Numbered from the stretch's first letter, positions 18,128 to 27,184 are shown. The stretch: 32,187 bases of DNA from Clostridiales bacterium (GCA_015055535.1 SVIA01000012.1:1-32187); one strand, 5' to 3'. Notes: generated by a model from the letters alone, not told the origin. Made by a program: numbers and translations.

Positions 18128-20311
18128 ATGTTTTGTGAAGTAATTGTAGATATATTAAACTCGCAAGTTGATAAAATTTTTGATTATATTTTGCCAGAAG
18201 AGCTAAAACTAAAAGTTGGACAAAGAGTTTTAGTTCCTTTTGCTAATAGAAAAATTGAAGGTTATATTTTAAAAATAAAAGAAGCAAGCGAACTAGATTC
18301 ATCTAAACTAAAAAGTGTGATATGTAGTTTAGATGATTTTTCATATTTAAATGATGAAACCATTAATTTGATGGAGTTTTTAATTAAAACATATAACTTA
18401 CGTTATGCTGATTGTTTGCGTCTTTTCGTTCCAAATGTAATTAGAAAAAATGTAAAAGAAAAATTTATTAAGTTAGTTTCATTAAATCCCGAAATTGAAA
18501 ACTTAAGTTTAAAATTTAATGAAAAACAAAAAGAAATTATAGATTTTTTAAAAATAACTAATGTTATTGGTTTAAGTGAATTAAATGATAAATTTTCTCA
18601 AAGTTCAATAAAAACTTTAATAAATAAGAATGCTCTAAAAGTTTTTGAACAAAAAGAAAATAGAAAACCATATAATATAAAATTAGAAAATAAGCAAATT
18701 ACATTAACAAGTCAACAACAAAATGCAATAAAAATTATAAAAGAAAATACTCCTAATAAATTTTTACTTTTTGGAGTTACCGCTAGTGGTAAAACTGAAG
18801 TTTATATTCAAGTTATAAAAGATGTTTTAAATCAAGGTAAAACTGCAATTTTACTTGTGCCTGAAATTGGTTTAACGCCACAACTTTTTAAGCGTTTTTC
18901 AAGTGTTTTTGGAGATAATATTGCAATATTACACAGTGGCTTAAGTCAAGGTGAGAAACTTGATGAATGGCTAAAAATAAAACGCGGCAAAAGCAGAGTT
19001 GTAATTGGTGCGAGAAGTGCTATTTTTGCGCCATTAGAGAATATTGGTGTAATAATATTAGATGAAGAACACGATACAAGTTATTATTCGGAAACAAATC
19101 CTAGATATTATGCTAAAGAAGTTGCTGAATTTAGAGCAAAATTTAACAAAGCAAATTTAATACTTGGAAGTGCTACGCCTAGTATAGAAACTTATTATAA
19201 TGCTAAAAATAAAGACTATATTTTAATTGAAATGAAACAAAGGGCTTTAGCTCAAAAACTTCCAGAAGTTTTTATTGTAGATATGCTTAGTGAAATTCGA
19301 AGAGGTAATGCTAGCATGTTTTCAAAGCTTCTTCAAATGAAACTTATTGAATGTATAAACAGAAAAGAACAAGCATTAATATTTTTAAATAGACGCGGTT
19401 TTTCTTCATTTATTCGTTGTTTAGATTGTGGTTATATTCCAAAGTGTGAAGATTGTGATGTAAGTTTAGTTTATCATAAAGAAGACGAAAAACTAAAATG
19501 TCATTATTGCGGAAATCGATATAAAGTTATAAATAAATGTCCAGTTTGTGCTAGTAACAATATAAAACTAGGTGCAATTGGAACAGAACAAGTTGTTGAA
19601 AAATTAAAAGAAATTCTTCCGAATATTCCAGTTTTTAGAATGGATAATGATACTACAACAAATAAAAATTCTCACATAAAAATTATTGAAGATTTTAATA
19701 ATACAAAACCAGCAATACTCGTTGGAACTCAAATGATAGCTAAAGGTCATAATTTTAATAATGTTAGTTTAGTTGGAATTATTGATGCTGATTTAAGTTT
19801 GCATTATTCTGATTTTAGAGCAACAGATAGAGCATTTAATTTGTTAACTCAAGTATCTGGTAGAGCAGGTAGAACTAATTTAGAGGGTGAAGTAGTACTT
19901 CAAACATACACGCCTAAACATTTTGCTTATAATTGTGTTAGTACATATGATTATGAAAAGTTTTATGCAAAAGAAATTAATTTAAGAAAAGTTACATCAT
20001 TTCCACCATTTAGTAAAATTGTAAGAGTGCTAGCAAGCAGTGAAGAAGAACTTGCAGTTAGGGAATTTATAACCGAGTTTTATAAAAAAGTTTTAGAATT
20101 AAAAACTGAAAATTACACCGACTTTATTTATTTAGATGTTATGAAAAGTCCAGTAAAACGCGCCAAAAAACAATATCGCTACCAAATTTTAATGAGGTTA
20201 AACTTAAACACAAGCGAAAAAACAATAGAGAAACTTTTTGAAATTAGTAGAGAATTAAACAATAAATTAGTTCAATGTTTCGTTGAAATCGACCCACAAA
20301 ATTTGTCGTAA
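18128..20311 (+). CDS. priA: Primosomal protein N' (PriA) helicase
   Basis: LFGVTASGKTEVY, LDEEHDTSYYSETNPRY, FLNRRGFSSFIRCLDCGYIPKCEDCD zinc motifs, SGRAGR. Confidence 0.96.
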   Translation: MFCEVIVDILNSQVDKIFDYILPEELKLKVGQRVLVPFANRKIEGYILKIKEASELDSSKLKSVICSLDDFSYLNDETINLMEFLIKTYNLRYADCLRLFVPNVIRKNVKEKFIKLVSLNPEIENLSLKFNEKQKEIIDFLKITNVIGLSELNDKFSQSSIKTLINKNALKVFEQKENRKPYNIKLENKQITLTSQQQNAIKIIKENTPNKFLLFGVTASGKTEVYIQVIKDVLNQGKTAILLVPEIGLTPQLFKRFSSVFGDNIAILHSGLSQGEKLDEWLKIKRGKSRVVIGARSAIFAPLENIGVIILDEEHDTSYYSETNPRYYAKEVAEFRAKFNKANLILGSATPSIETYYNAKNKDYILIEMKQRALAQKLPEVFIVDMLSEIRRGNASMFSKLLQMKLIECINRKEQALIFLNRRGFSSFIRCLDCGYIPKCEDCDVSLVYHKEDEKLKCHYCGNRYKVINKCPVCASNNIKLGAIGTEQVVEKLKEILPNIPVFRMDNDTTTNKNSHIKIIEDFNNTKPAILVGTQMIAKGHNFNNVSLVGIIDADLSLHYSDFRATDRAFNLLTQVSGRAGRTNLEGEVVLQTYTPKHFAYNCVSTYDYEKFYAKEINLRKVTSFPPFSKIVRVLASSEEELAVREFITEFYKKVLELKTENYTDFIYLDVMKSPVKRAKKQYRYQILMRLNLNTSEKTIEKLFEISRELNNKLVQCFVEIDPQNLS

Positions 20312-20347
20312 AACATATAACAATTAAAATGTTTTAAAATTAATATA

Positions 20348-20380
20348 AAACAAACCAAATCTTAACCGGTTTGGTTTATT
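20348..20380 (+). terminator. Terminator after priA
   Basis: AAACCAAATCTTAACCGGTTTGGTTTATTT. Confidence 0.65.
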
Positions 20381-20451
20381 TCTTTAAATATTTTGCTTTT
20401 TATTTATTTTATTATATAATTTATTTAAGAAGCACAAATAAGGAGTACAAA

Positions 20452-20781
20452 ATGGTAGGAAAATATAAAGTAATAACACTTTGTGGTAGTACGAAATTTA
20501 AAGATGATTTTTTAAAAGAACAAAAAAGATTGAGTTTAGAAGGTAATATTGTTATATCCGTTGGTCTGTTTGGTCATAGCGGTGATAGTGAAGTATGGGA
20601 AGGGATGGATGAAAATACACTTACTAAAACAAAATTAATGCTTGATGATATGCATAAAAGAAAAATAGATATGGCTGATGAAATTTTTGTTATAAATAAA
20701 AATGGTTATATTGGTGAAAGTACAAAATCAGAAATAGAATATGCAATAAAAACAAATAAAAAAGTTAATTATTTAGAGTAA
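20452..20781 (+). CDS. Nucleoside 2-deoxyribosyltransferase-like protein
   Basis: ITLCGSTKF...KRKIDMADEIFVINKNGYIGESTKSEIEYA; ATG 20452 with SD AGGAG preferred over upstream TTG 20371. Confidence 0.65.
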   Translation: MVGKYKVITLCGSTKFKDDFLKEQKRLSLEGNIVISVGLFGHSGDSEVWEGMDENTLTKTKLMLDDMHKRKIDMADEIFVINKNGYIGESTKSEIEYAIKTNKKVNYLE

Positions 20782-20807
20782 ATAAAATAAACACAATTAA
20801 TTTCAAC

Positions 20808-20836
20808 TTGACTAATTTATTATAAAATAATATAAT
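20808..20836 (+). promoter_or_regulatory. Sigma-A promoter, TTGACT-N17-TATAAT, 6 nt before ATG
   Basis: -35 at 20808-20813, -10 at 20831-20836; ATG at 20843. Confidence 0.8.
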
Positions 20837-20842
20837 ATTATT

Positions 20843-21424
20843 ATGAGTGATAATTTAATTTTAAAGAAAAATGCAAAAATTGAAGAATGTAAAGCGTATT
20901 ATCTTTTAAAAGATATATTATTTTTTGATAAAATAGTTGTTGTTGGAGATGATATTTCAAAAAATTTACCCGATGTTTATACAAAAGATTTATCAATTGG
21001 GGTTGAAGTTACAAGTTGTGAACATATTTCTCAGTTTTTAGTTGAAAATTATAATAAAACAAATAATAAAACTGCTCAGTTTATAATTGATGAGTATGAA
21101 AAATTAAGCTTGAAAGATAAAAATCTTTTATTTATGGAAGAATTTGAAAAGGTTTTAGAGAAAAAAATTAAAAAAATTCCGAATTATAAAAGTTGCGAGA
21201 GTTTAAATTTAATTATTGTATCAGATAATGAAAATAAAAATTATTTAAGACGAGATAGTTTGGCTGAAATTTATGAAAATTTAAGTAAAAAGCATAATAA
21301 AAAATATAATAATTTATTTTTGTATTATAATGATACGTTATATGTAGAAATAAATTATACTTTTGTAAAATTAAAAAAAGTAAAATTAGATAAATTAAAA
21401 TTTGATAAAAGTAGGTGTTTATAA
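20843..21424 (+). CDS. Hypothetical protein, 193 aa; possible PD-(D/E)xK-like core
   Basis: ORF with good promoter; LPDVYTKDLSIGVEVTSC resembles PD...ExT; stop overlaps the def ATG (TAATG). Confidence 0.7.
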   Translation: MSDNLILKKNAKIEECKAYYLLKDILFFDKIVVVGDDISKNLPDVYTKDLSIGVEVTSCEHISQFLVENYNKTNNKTAQFIIDEYEKLSLKDKNLLFMEEFEKVLEKKIKKIPNYKSCESLNLIIVSDNENKNYLRRDSLAEIYENLSKKHNKKYNNLFLYYNDTLYVEINYTFVKLKKVKLDKLKFDKSRCL

Positions 21425-21873
21425 TGGCATTAAGAAATATTGTTTATAGCAGTGAACCTTTAATTAGAAAAAAAAGTAAAGTGATTACAGATTTTGATGA
21501 AAGACTTGATATCCTTTTAGAAGATATGAAAGAAACAATGCGTAAAAATGAGGGTGTAGGTCTTGCTGCGGTTCAAGTTGGTGTATTAAAAAGAGCTGTT
21601 GTTATAGAGGCTTGTGGTCAATACTTTGAATTAATAAATCCAGTAATATTAAATAGTGAAGGCACTCAAACTGGTCCAGAGGGTTGTTTAAGTGTTAAAA
21701 ATGTTTCTGGTGATGTTGTTAGACCATACAAAGTTACCATTAACGCTCAAACACGTTATGGGGATAACATGGTTTTAACATTAGAAGGTATGCTTGCGGT
21801 AGTTGCTTGTCATGAAATTGACCATTTAGATGGGATATTGTTTATTGATAAAATGATTGAAAAGAGAGATTAA
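21424..21873 (+). CDS. def: Peptide deformylase
   Basis: EGVGLAAVQVG, EGCLSV, ACHEIDHLDGILFIDK. Confidence 0.96.
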   Translation: MALRNIVYSSEPLIRKKSKVITDFDERLDILLEDMKETMRKNEGVGLAAVQVGVLKRAVVIEACGQYFELINPVILNSEGTQTGPEGCLSVKNVSGDVVRPYKVTINAQTRYGDNMVLTLEGMLAVVACHEIDHLDGILFIDKMIEKRD

Positions 21874-22798
21874 AATGAATATAGTTTATTTCGGTACACC
21901 TGATTTTTCAGCAAAAGTTTTAGCCAGTTTAATAAATTCAGAACATAAAGTTGTAGCTGTTGTCACTCAAACTGATAAAAAGGTCGGTAGAAAACAAATT
22001 TTAACAGAATGTCCTGTTAAAATTTTAGCTAAACAATATAATATACCAGTTTTTCAATTTGAAAAAATTAGAAAAGAAGGTTTTGAACCATTATCTAAAT
22101 TAAATGCTGACGTTTTTATTACATGTGCTTATGGACAAATTATAAGTAAAGAAATTTTAGAAATTTCAAAATTTGGTACTATTAATATTCATTTTTCTTT
22201 ACTTCCAAATTATCGTGGCGCATCACCTGTTCAATGGGCATTAATAAATGGTGAAAAAGAGATTGGTGTAACCATTATGAGAACCGACGAAGGTATAGAT
22301 ACTGGTGATATTATTTTGAGCGATAGCATAAAAGTAGAAAATGAAGATAACGCTGAAACTATGCTAAATAAACTTGCAGATTTATCTGTTCCACTAGTTT
22401 TAAAAGTTTTTAAACAATTAGAAGATAATACGATAAAATATATAAAACAAGGGGATAATTTTACATATTATCCTATGTTAAAAAAAGAAGATGGAAAAAT
22501 AGATTTTAATAAAACAAGTCGTGATATTGTTGGTTTAATTAAAGGTTTATATTTGTGGCCAAATGCATATTTTTATTTTAATGACAAACAAGTTAAAGTT
22601 TTTAAAGCAGAAAGTGTAGATTTTATCGGTGGAAACATTAATGGAGAAGTCGTTTGTGCTAATAAAACTGGGTTAATTATAAAATGTGGCGTTGGTTACT
22701 TAAAAGTTTTAGAACTTCAAATAGAGGGCGGAAAAAGGCTTGATTATAAAAGTTTTTTAAATGGAAATAAAATAGAAATTGGAAAGGTTTTAGTTTAA
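21857..22798 (+). CDS. fmt: Methionyl-tRNA formyltransferase; ATG at about 21875 is a likelier start
   Basis: IVYFGTPDFSAKVL, NIHFSLLPNYRGASPVQWALINGEKEIGVTIMRTDEGIDTGDI. Confidence 0.96.
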   Translation: MKREIKMNIVYFGTPDFSAKVLASLINSEHKVVAVVTQTDKKVGRKQILTECPVKILAKQYNIPVFQFEKIRKEGFEPLSKLNADVFITCAYGQIISKEILEISKFGTINIHFSLLPNYRGASPVQWALINGEKEIGVTIMRTDEGIDTGDIILSDSIKVENEDNAETMLNKLADLSVPLVLKVFKQLEDNTIKYIKQGDNFTYYPMLKKEDGKIDFNKTSRDIVGLIKGLYLWPNAYFYFNDKQVKVFKAESVDFIGGNINGEVVCANKTGLIIKCGVGYLKVLELQIEGGKRLDYKSFLNGNKIEIGKVLV

Positions 22799-23872
22799 AT
22801 GGAAACATTATTAAATTATAGTTTAGAAGAAATTGAAAATTTAATAGCAAAACAAAATGAACCAAAATTTAGAGCGGAGCAAATTTATAATGGACTATAT
22901 TTAGGTAAAAGTTTTAATGAAATAACAACCATTAGCCAAAATTTAAAAATTTATTTACAACAAAATTTTACAAGTCAACCTTTATCTATTATAGATACAA
23001 AAATTTCAAAAGACGGCACAATTAAGTTTATTTTTAAACTTTTAGATAACAATGTTATTGAAAGTGTTTTAATGAAATATGAATATGGATATTCAATTTG
23101 TGTATCTAGTCAGGTTGGCTGTAACATGCGTTGTAAGTTTTGTGCAAGCGGCCTTGACGGTTTAGTGAGAAATTTATCTAGTGGAGAAATTTTAGCTCAA
23201 ATAATACTAGCTAATAAGTTTTTAGATGGTAAACTTGGTGAAAAAAGAAAAATTACAAATATTGTTATAATGGGTAGTGGTGAACCACTTGATAATTATG
23301 ATAATGTTACTAAATTTTTAAAGTTAGTAAGTCACCCAAAAGGTTTTAATATAAGTGAGAGAAATATATCTTTATCTACTTGCGGACTTGTTGATAAAAT
23401 TTATAAGTTGGCAGATGATGGATTTAAAGTAACGCTTACAATAAGTTTGCATGCTACTAATGATCAAACAAGAAAATCTTTTATGCCAATAGCCAGAAGA
23501 TATACAATTAAAGATATTTTATCTGCTTGTGAATATTACTATTTAAAAACAAAAAGACGAGTTGTGTTTGAATATACTTTAATTAAAGATGTTAACGATA
23601 GTTTAAACGAGGGAAATATAATTAAAAATTTATTTAAACGTTATAACATGAGCTATCACTTTAATATTATTGTTTTAAACGAAAATAGCGGTATATCTGG
23701 CTTAAAATCAACGGGTAGGGAGTTTGCTCGCAAATTTGTAAATAACTTAAATAAAAACGGAATTAGTGCCACGGTTAGAAGAACAATGGGGCAAGATATT
23801 GAAGGTGCGTGCGGAATGCTTAGAAAACGTTTTTTAGAAAATGAAAGTGATTATCGCAATGATGAAGAATAA
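22799..23872 (+). CDS. rlmN: 23S rRNA (adenine2503-C2)-methyltransferase, radical SAM
   Basis: FRAEQIYNGLY, SSQVGCNMRCKFCASGLDGLVRNL, MGSGEPLDNYDN, SLHATNDQTR, GACGML. Confidence 0.95.
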   Translation: METLLNYSLEEIENLIAKQNEPKFRAEQIYNGLYLGKSFNEITTISQNLKIYLQQNFTSQPLSIIDTKISKDGTIKFIFKLLDNNVIESVLMKYEYGYSICVSSQVGCNMRCKFCASGLDGLVRNLSSGEILAQIILANKFLDGKLGEKRKITNIVIMGSGEPLDNYDNVTKFLKLVSHPKGFNISERNISLSTCGLVDKIYKLADDGFKVTLTISLHATNDQTRKSFMPIARRYTIKDILSACEYYYLKTKRRVVFEYTLIKDVNDSLNEGNIIKNLFKRYNMSYHFNIIVLNENSGISGLKSTGREFARKFVNNLNKNGISATVRRTMGQDIEGACGMLRKRFLENESDYRNDEE

Positions 23873-23889
23873 CTTTTTTATTTTAAATA

Positions 23890-23918
23890 TTGACATTGTA
23901 AAGTGTTTATTATATAAT
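23890..23918 (+). promoter_or_regulatory. Consensus sigma-A promoter
   Basis: TTGACA (23890-23895) -17 bp- TATAAT (23913-23918). Confidence 0.85.
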
Positions 23919-23946
23919 AAAAGAAATAAATGTTTTTGGAGGAATT

Positions 23947-24393
23947 ATGGAAATAACTGTTAAAAATGAAAATGATTTATTAAATTATAATATTAACGAA
24001 GTAACTTATATGATTGTGGCTAAAAATAAAAATAATGAGTATTGTATTAAAGTTGGTTTAAATAATTTTGAATTACCTTTAGAATTAAATGCAAGCAGTT
24101 GTGATACTGAATTTGTGGTTTTAAATAATTTTGCTTATTTTGAAAATTTTTTTGATAAAGGTTTTATGCCAAATAGATATGATAAAAATGTAATTATTAA
24201 TTTTAAAAATGTTGAAGATTTATATTTAGATTTTAAAGAAGCAAATGGTGTTAAAAAATATTCTATGGAAGTAGAGTTTAAAAATGGTACTAAATTACAC
24301 TTTACACCAGTAAAAGATCCTAAAAAATATATAAAGTATATTGAAGAGTTCAAAAATTATAATAAAATAGAAGATAAAGAATTAGTTAAATAA
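23947..24393 (+). CDS. Hypothetical protein, 148 aa
   Basis: ORF with SD (GGAGG) and consensus promoter; no family recognised. Confidence 0.7.
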   Translation: MEITVKNENDLLNYNINEVTYMIVAKNKNNEYCIKVGLNNFELPLELNASSCDTEFVVLNNFAYFENFFDKGFMPNRYDKNVIINFKNVEDLYLDFKEANGVKKYSMEVEFKNGTKLHFTPVKDPKKYIKYIEEFKNYNKIEDKELVK

Positions 24394-24463
24394 ATTTAAT
24401 ATAAAAAAATATTTAACAAAATAATTAAAAAATTAAATATTGTTTAAACGGTTAAATATAAAT

Positions 24464-24510
24464 AAAAAACTTCTAAGTTTAGTCACTGCATTTTGAAACT
24501 AGTGTAATAA
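24464..24510. repeat. Left member of an imperfect inverted repeat pair flanking the 24.5-27.1 kb locus
   Basis: AAAAAACTTCTAAG...TTTGAAACTAGTGTAATAA matches the reverse complement of 27139-27184. Confidence 0.75.
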
Positions 24511-24513
24511 TTA

Positions 24514-24547
24514 AGAGAATTAGAAAAATATCTAGTTCTCTTTTTTC
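24514..24547 (+). terminator. Terminator
   Basis: GAGAATTAGA-AAAATA-TCTAGTTCTCTTTTTT. Confidence 0.75.
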
Positions 24548-24549
24548 TT

Positions 24550-24727
24550 GGCTACTTTATGCCGTGAAAGGTATTTGACAAGAGAAGAAATGAAAACGCA
24601 ATATAAAAAGGCAGAGAAACGAAAAAGGCAAAGCCATAAGCATAATTTTAGTTTCTCTGTCTTAACCAGCAAAAAGAAAAACTCATTTCAGAGACTCTTG
24701 TCAAGTACACCATGGAATAAATTAGCC
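24550..24727. repeat. Long imperfect hairpin (about 178 nt); ncRNA or MITE-like
   Basis: GGCTAcTTTATgCCgTG / CATGGAATAAATTAGCC; TTGACAAGAG (24575-24584) / CTCTTGTCAA (24695-24704); GCAGAGAAAC (24611-24620) / GTTTCTCTGT (24651-24660). Confidence 0.75.
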
Positions 24728-24741
24728 ATTATATATGACAG

Positions 24742-24786
24742 CAAAAAGCGAAAGTGTGTTACGTTCACCTACACTTTCGCTTTTTG
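24742..24786. repeat. Second strong hairpin, 16-bp perfect arms
   Basis: CAAAAAGCGAAAGTGT (24742-24757) / ACACTTTCGCTTTTTG (24771-24786). Confidence 0.85.
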
Positions 24787-24805
24787 TCTGATTTAATTTA
24801 GTTAA

Positions 24806-24868
24806 TAGACGTGTGCTTGTATGTCGGAGCGAAGCGACGACACTTGTATCTAGACAAGCACACGTCTA
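24806..24868. repeat. Third hairpin, 15-bp perfect inverted repeat with nested GC-rich stem
   Basis: TAGACGTGTGCTTGT (24806-24820) / ACAAGCACACGTCTA (24854-24868); inner TGTCG/CGACA around GAGCGAAGCGA. Confidence 0.85.
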
Positions 24869-24951
24869 AGTGCCAATTTTTTTGAAATTTTATATGAAAA
24901 GATTTAAATTTATAAAAAATATGTTATAATGGTTGCTAGGAGAAATACAAA

Positions 24952-27099
24952 ATGATATTATGTGATGTAAATAATTTTAGGTTAACTGACCCAATAAACA
25001 ATGCTGAAAAAAAACACTTTAAACAAGGAATAAACATATCAAAATTAAAACTGCAACATAATAAATTTATTAAAGTGTTGCATAAAAATAATATTAATCC
25101 AATAATTATAAAAAGTGATGCCAATTGCCCAGAACAAGTTTTTGTTAGGGATGTTGCATTTAAGATAGATAAAACTTGGTGTATTTGCAATATGGCAACC
25201 AAAATAAGAGAGCCAGAAATTAATCAATTTATTAATTATTTAAAAGCAAATAACAAAAGTTTTTATCAGTTTAAATCACATATTGAAGGTGGAGATGTTT
25301 TAATTTGGAATCAAACAATTTTTGTTGGTATTAGTAACCGAACCAATATTGATTCAGTTGAAGAAATTACTACTCTATTTCCAAATTATGATGTTGTTCC
25401 AATAAAATTATCACAAAACATATTGCATTTGGATTGTGTGTTAGGAATTATAGATAATACTGCTATTGTTTATAAGAAAGGCATGGATAAGGATTCTTAT
25501 AATATATTAAATAAATTGTTTAATTTGATTGAAATAACATCCGAAGAACAAGAAAATTTGGCAACAAATTTTATTAAATTAGGAGATATTGTTTTTTGTG
25601 AAAAGAGTAATAAGCGGGTAAATTTATTAATTAAAAAACTAGGAGTAACAATTAAAGCGATAGAATTTCAAGAATTTCATAAATTGGGCGGTTCTTTAAG
25701 ATGTTGCTGTTTAGATTATAGTATAAATGATTATGCATACAAAAAGTATCTGCATTATGAAAACAACCAACTATTTTATAAAGATATAAATCTTCATTCT
25801 CTGGTCTCAAAATATGGATGTCCGATAAAAGTGGGATATCCTGAAATGATTAAGGAAAAGATTAGATATTTAAAAAATATTTTTAATAAATATATCAAGA
25901 TTTCAAATTATAATGGAAAGTATTTCTATGCAAACGCAAACAAAGCTTCTTATTATGCCGAAAATGTGATAACTGCGGGTAAATATGCGGATTTTTATGA
26001 AGTATCAAGTGTATCTGATTTGGCTATTGTTGAAAGAGTATTATCGAAAAAGATAGTTGAAAAAAAGAAAATAATTTGCAATGGAATTAAAGACAAAGAG
26101 TATCTTTCATTAATTTATAAACTTGTCGATAAAGGGTATAACATTTTAAACATTATAGACAGCATAGAAGAATTTAAAAACATTCTTAATTATCCTTTTA
26201 AACAGAATATTGAACTTGGAATTAGAGTAAAAGTTGAAGATATTTATAATAATAATCCTAAGTTTGCTAAATATAACAGATTTGGGTTATATCCAAATGA
26301 AGTGGATTATATTATTGAAACGTACAAAAACAACCCAAAATTAAAATTAACTACAATTCATTATCATCAAAGAGGTTCTACATTTAATAAAGAAAATTTT
26401 TTGGAAAATCTTTCTTCTGCCTTGGAACAATATGCAAAAGCTGTAAAAAAAGATAAAAATATTACATACTTTGATATAGGTGGAGGTTGTCCATATGATA
26501 AAATAGGAGAATATGATTATACTCAGTTTGTTAAAATGACGATAGATACAATAAAACAATTATCACTAAAATATAAAATTCCTGAACCTAACATTATACA
26601 GGAAAATGGTAGATATACAGTTTCAGATGCTTGTTTTAATATTTATAAAATAAATTGTGTTAAAAATGATGACAAGTTTTGGTATGTTGTTGATGATAGT
26701 TTTATGACAAGTTTACCTAATACTTGGGCTTTACAAGAAGATTTTCTTATTTTACCAATTAATTTAATTGAAAACAAAATGATACCTGTTAGATTAGCAG
26801 GAAATTCTTGTGATGGAGATGATGTTTATTACTATCAGTCAAAATCAGAGTTTATGCTACCAGAAATAAAAGAAGGACAAACTTTATATATTGGAATTTT
26901 TGGTATGGGCGCATATCAAGAAATTTTGTCTGGCATAGGAGGTATTCATCATTGTTTAAATAGAGAAGAACATGATTTAATTATATATAAAAAGAAAAAT
27001 AAAAATTGTTTTTATTATGTTAGACCAGCTCAAACCCTTAAATATTTATTTAAAAGATTATTATATAAAAATAAAAGAACTATGAAAAAATTTAAATAA
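24952..27099 (+). CDS. Fusion protein: N-terminal DDAH/arginine-deiminase-like amidinohydrolase + C-terminal fold-III PLP (arginine/ornithine/diaminopimelate-type) decarboxylase
   Basis: N-term: QVFVRDVAFKI, HIEGGDVLIW, LHLDCVLGII, GGSLRCCC. C-term: YFYANANKA, DFYEVSSVSDL, RFGLYPNE, TIHYHQRGS, DIGGGCPYD, ENGRYTVSDA, GNSCDGDDVYY, GMGAYQEIL. Confidence 0.8.
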   Translation: MILCDVNNFRLTDPINNAEKKHFKQGINISKLKLQHNKFIKVLHKNNINPIIIKSDANCPEQVFVRDVAFKIDKTWCICNMATKIREPEINQFINYLKANNKSFYQFKSHIEGGDVLIWNQTIFVGISNRTNIDSVEEITTLFPNYDVVPIKLSQNILHLDCVLGIIDNTAIVYKKGMDKDSYNILNKLFNLIEITSEEQENLATNFIKLGDIVFCEKSNKRVNLLIKKLGVTIKAIEFQEFHKLGGSLRCCCLDYSINDYAYKKYLHYENNQLFYKDINLHSLVSKYGCPIKVGYPEMIKEKIRYLKNIFNKYIKISNYNGKYFYANANKASYYAENVITAGKYADFYEVSSVSDLAIVERVLSKKIVEKKKIICNGIKDKEYLSLIYKLVDKGYNILNIIDSIEEFKNILNYPFKQNIELGIRVKVEDIYNNNPKFAKYNRFGLYPNEVDYIIETYKNNPKLKLTTIHYHQRGSTFNKENFLENLSSALEQYAKAVKKDKNITYFDIGGGCPYDKIGEYDYTQFVKMTIDTIKQLSLKYKIPEPNIIQENGRYTVSDACFNIYKINCVKNDDKFWYVVDDSFMTSLPNTWALQEDFLILPINLIENKMIPVRLAGNSCDGDDVYYYQSKSEFMLPEIKEGQTLYIGIFGMGAYQEILSGIGGIHHCLNREEHDLIIYKKKNKNCFYYVRPAQTLKYLFKRLLYKNKRTMKKFK

Positions 27100-27106
27100 T
27101 ATTAAA

Positions 27107-27140
27107 AAAGAACTTTGTCAAAACTGATAAAGTTCTTTTT
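27107..27140 (+). terminator. Terminator after the fusion gene
   Basis: AAAAAAGAACTTTGTC-AAAACT-GATAAAGTTCTTTTT. Confidence 0.85.
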
Positions 27141-27184
27141 ATTACGCTAGTTTCAAATTACCTAGACCTTAGAAGTTTTTTTTT
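27139..27184. repeat. Right member of the inverted repeat pair
   Basis: ATTACGCTAGTTTCAAA (27141-27157)...CTTAGAAGTTTTTT (27168-27181). Confidence 0.75.

Noticed and set aside
24548-24796. 82-aa ORF MATLCRERYLTREEMKTQYKKAEK...
   Set aside because: TTG start, no SD, lies across long-hairpin arms; better explained as non-coding structured sequence.
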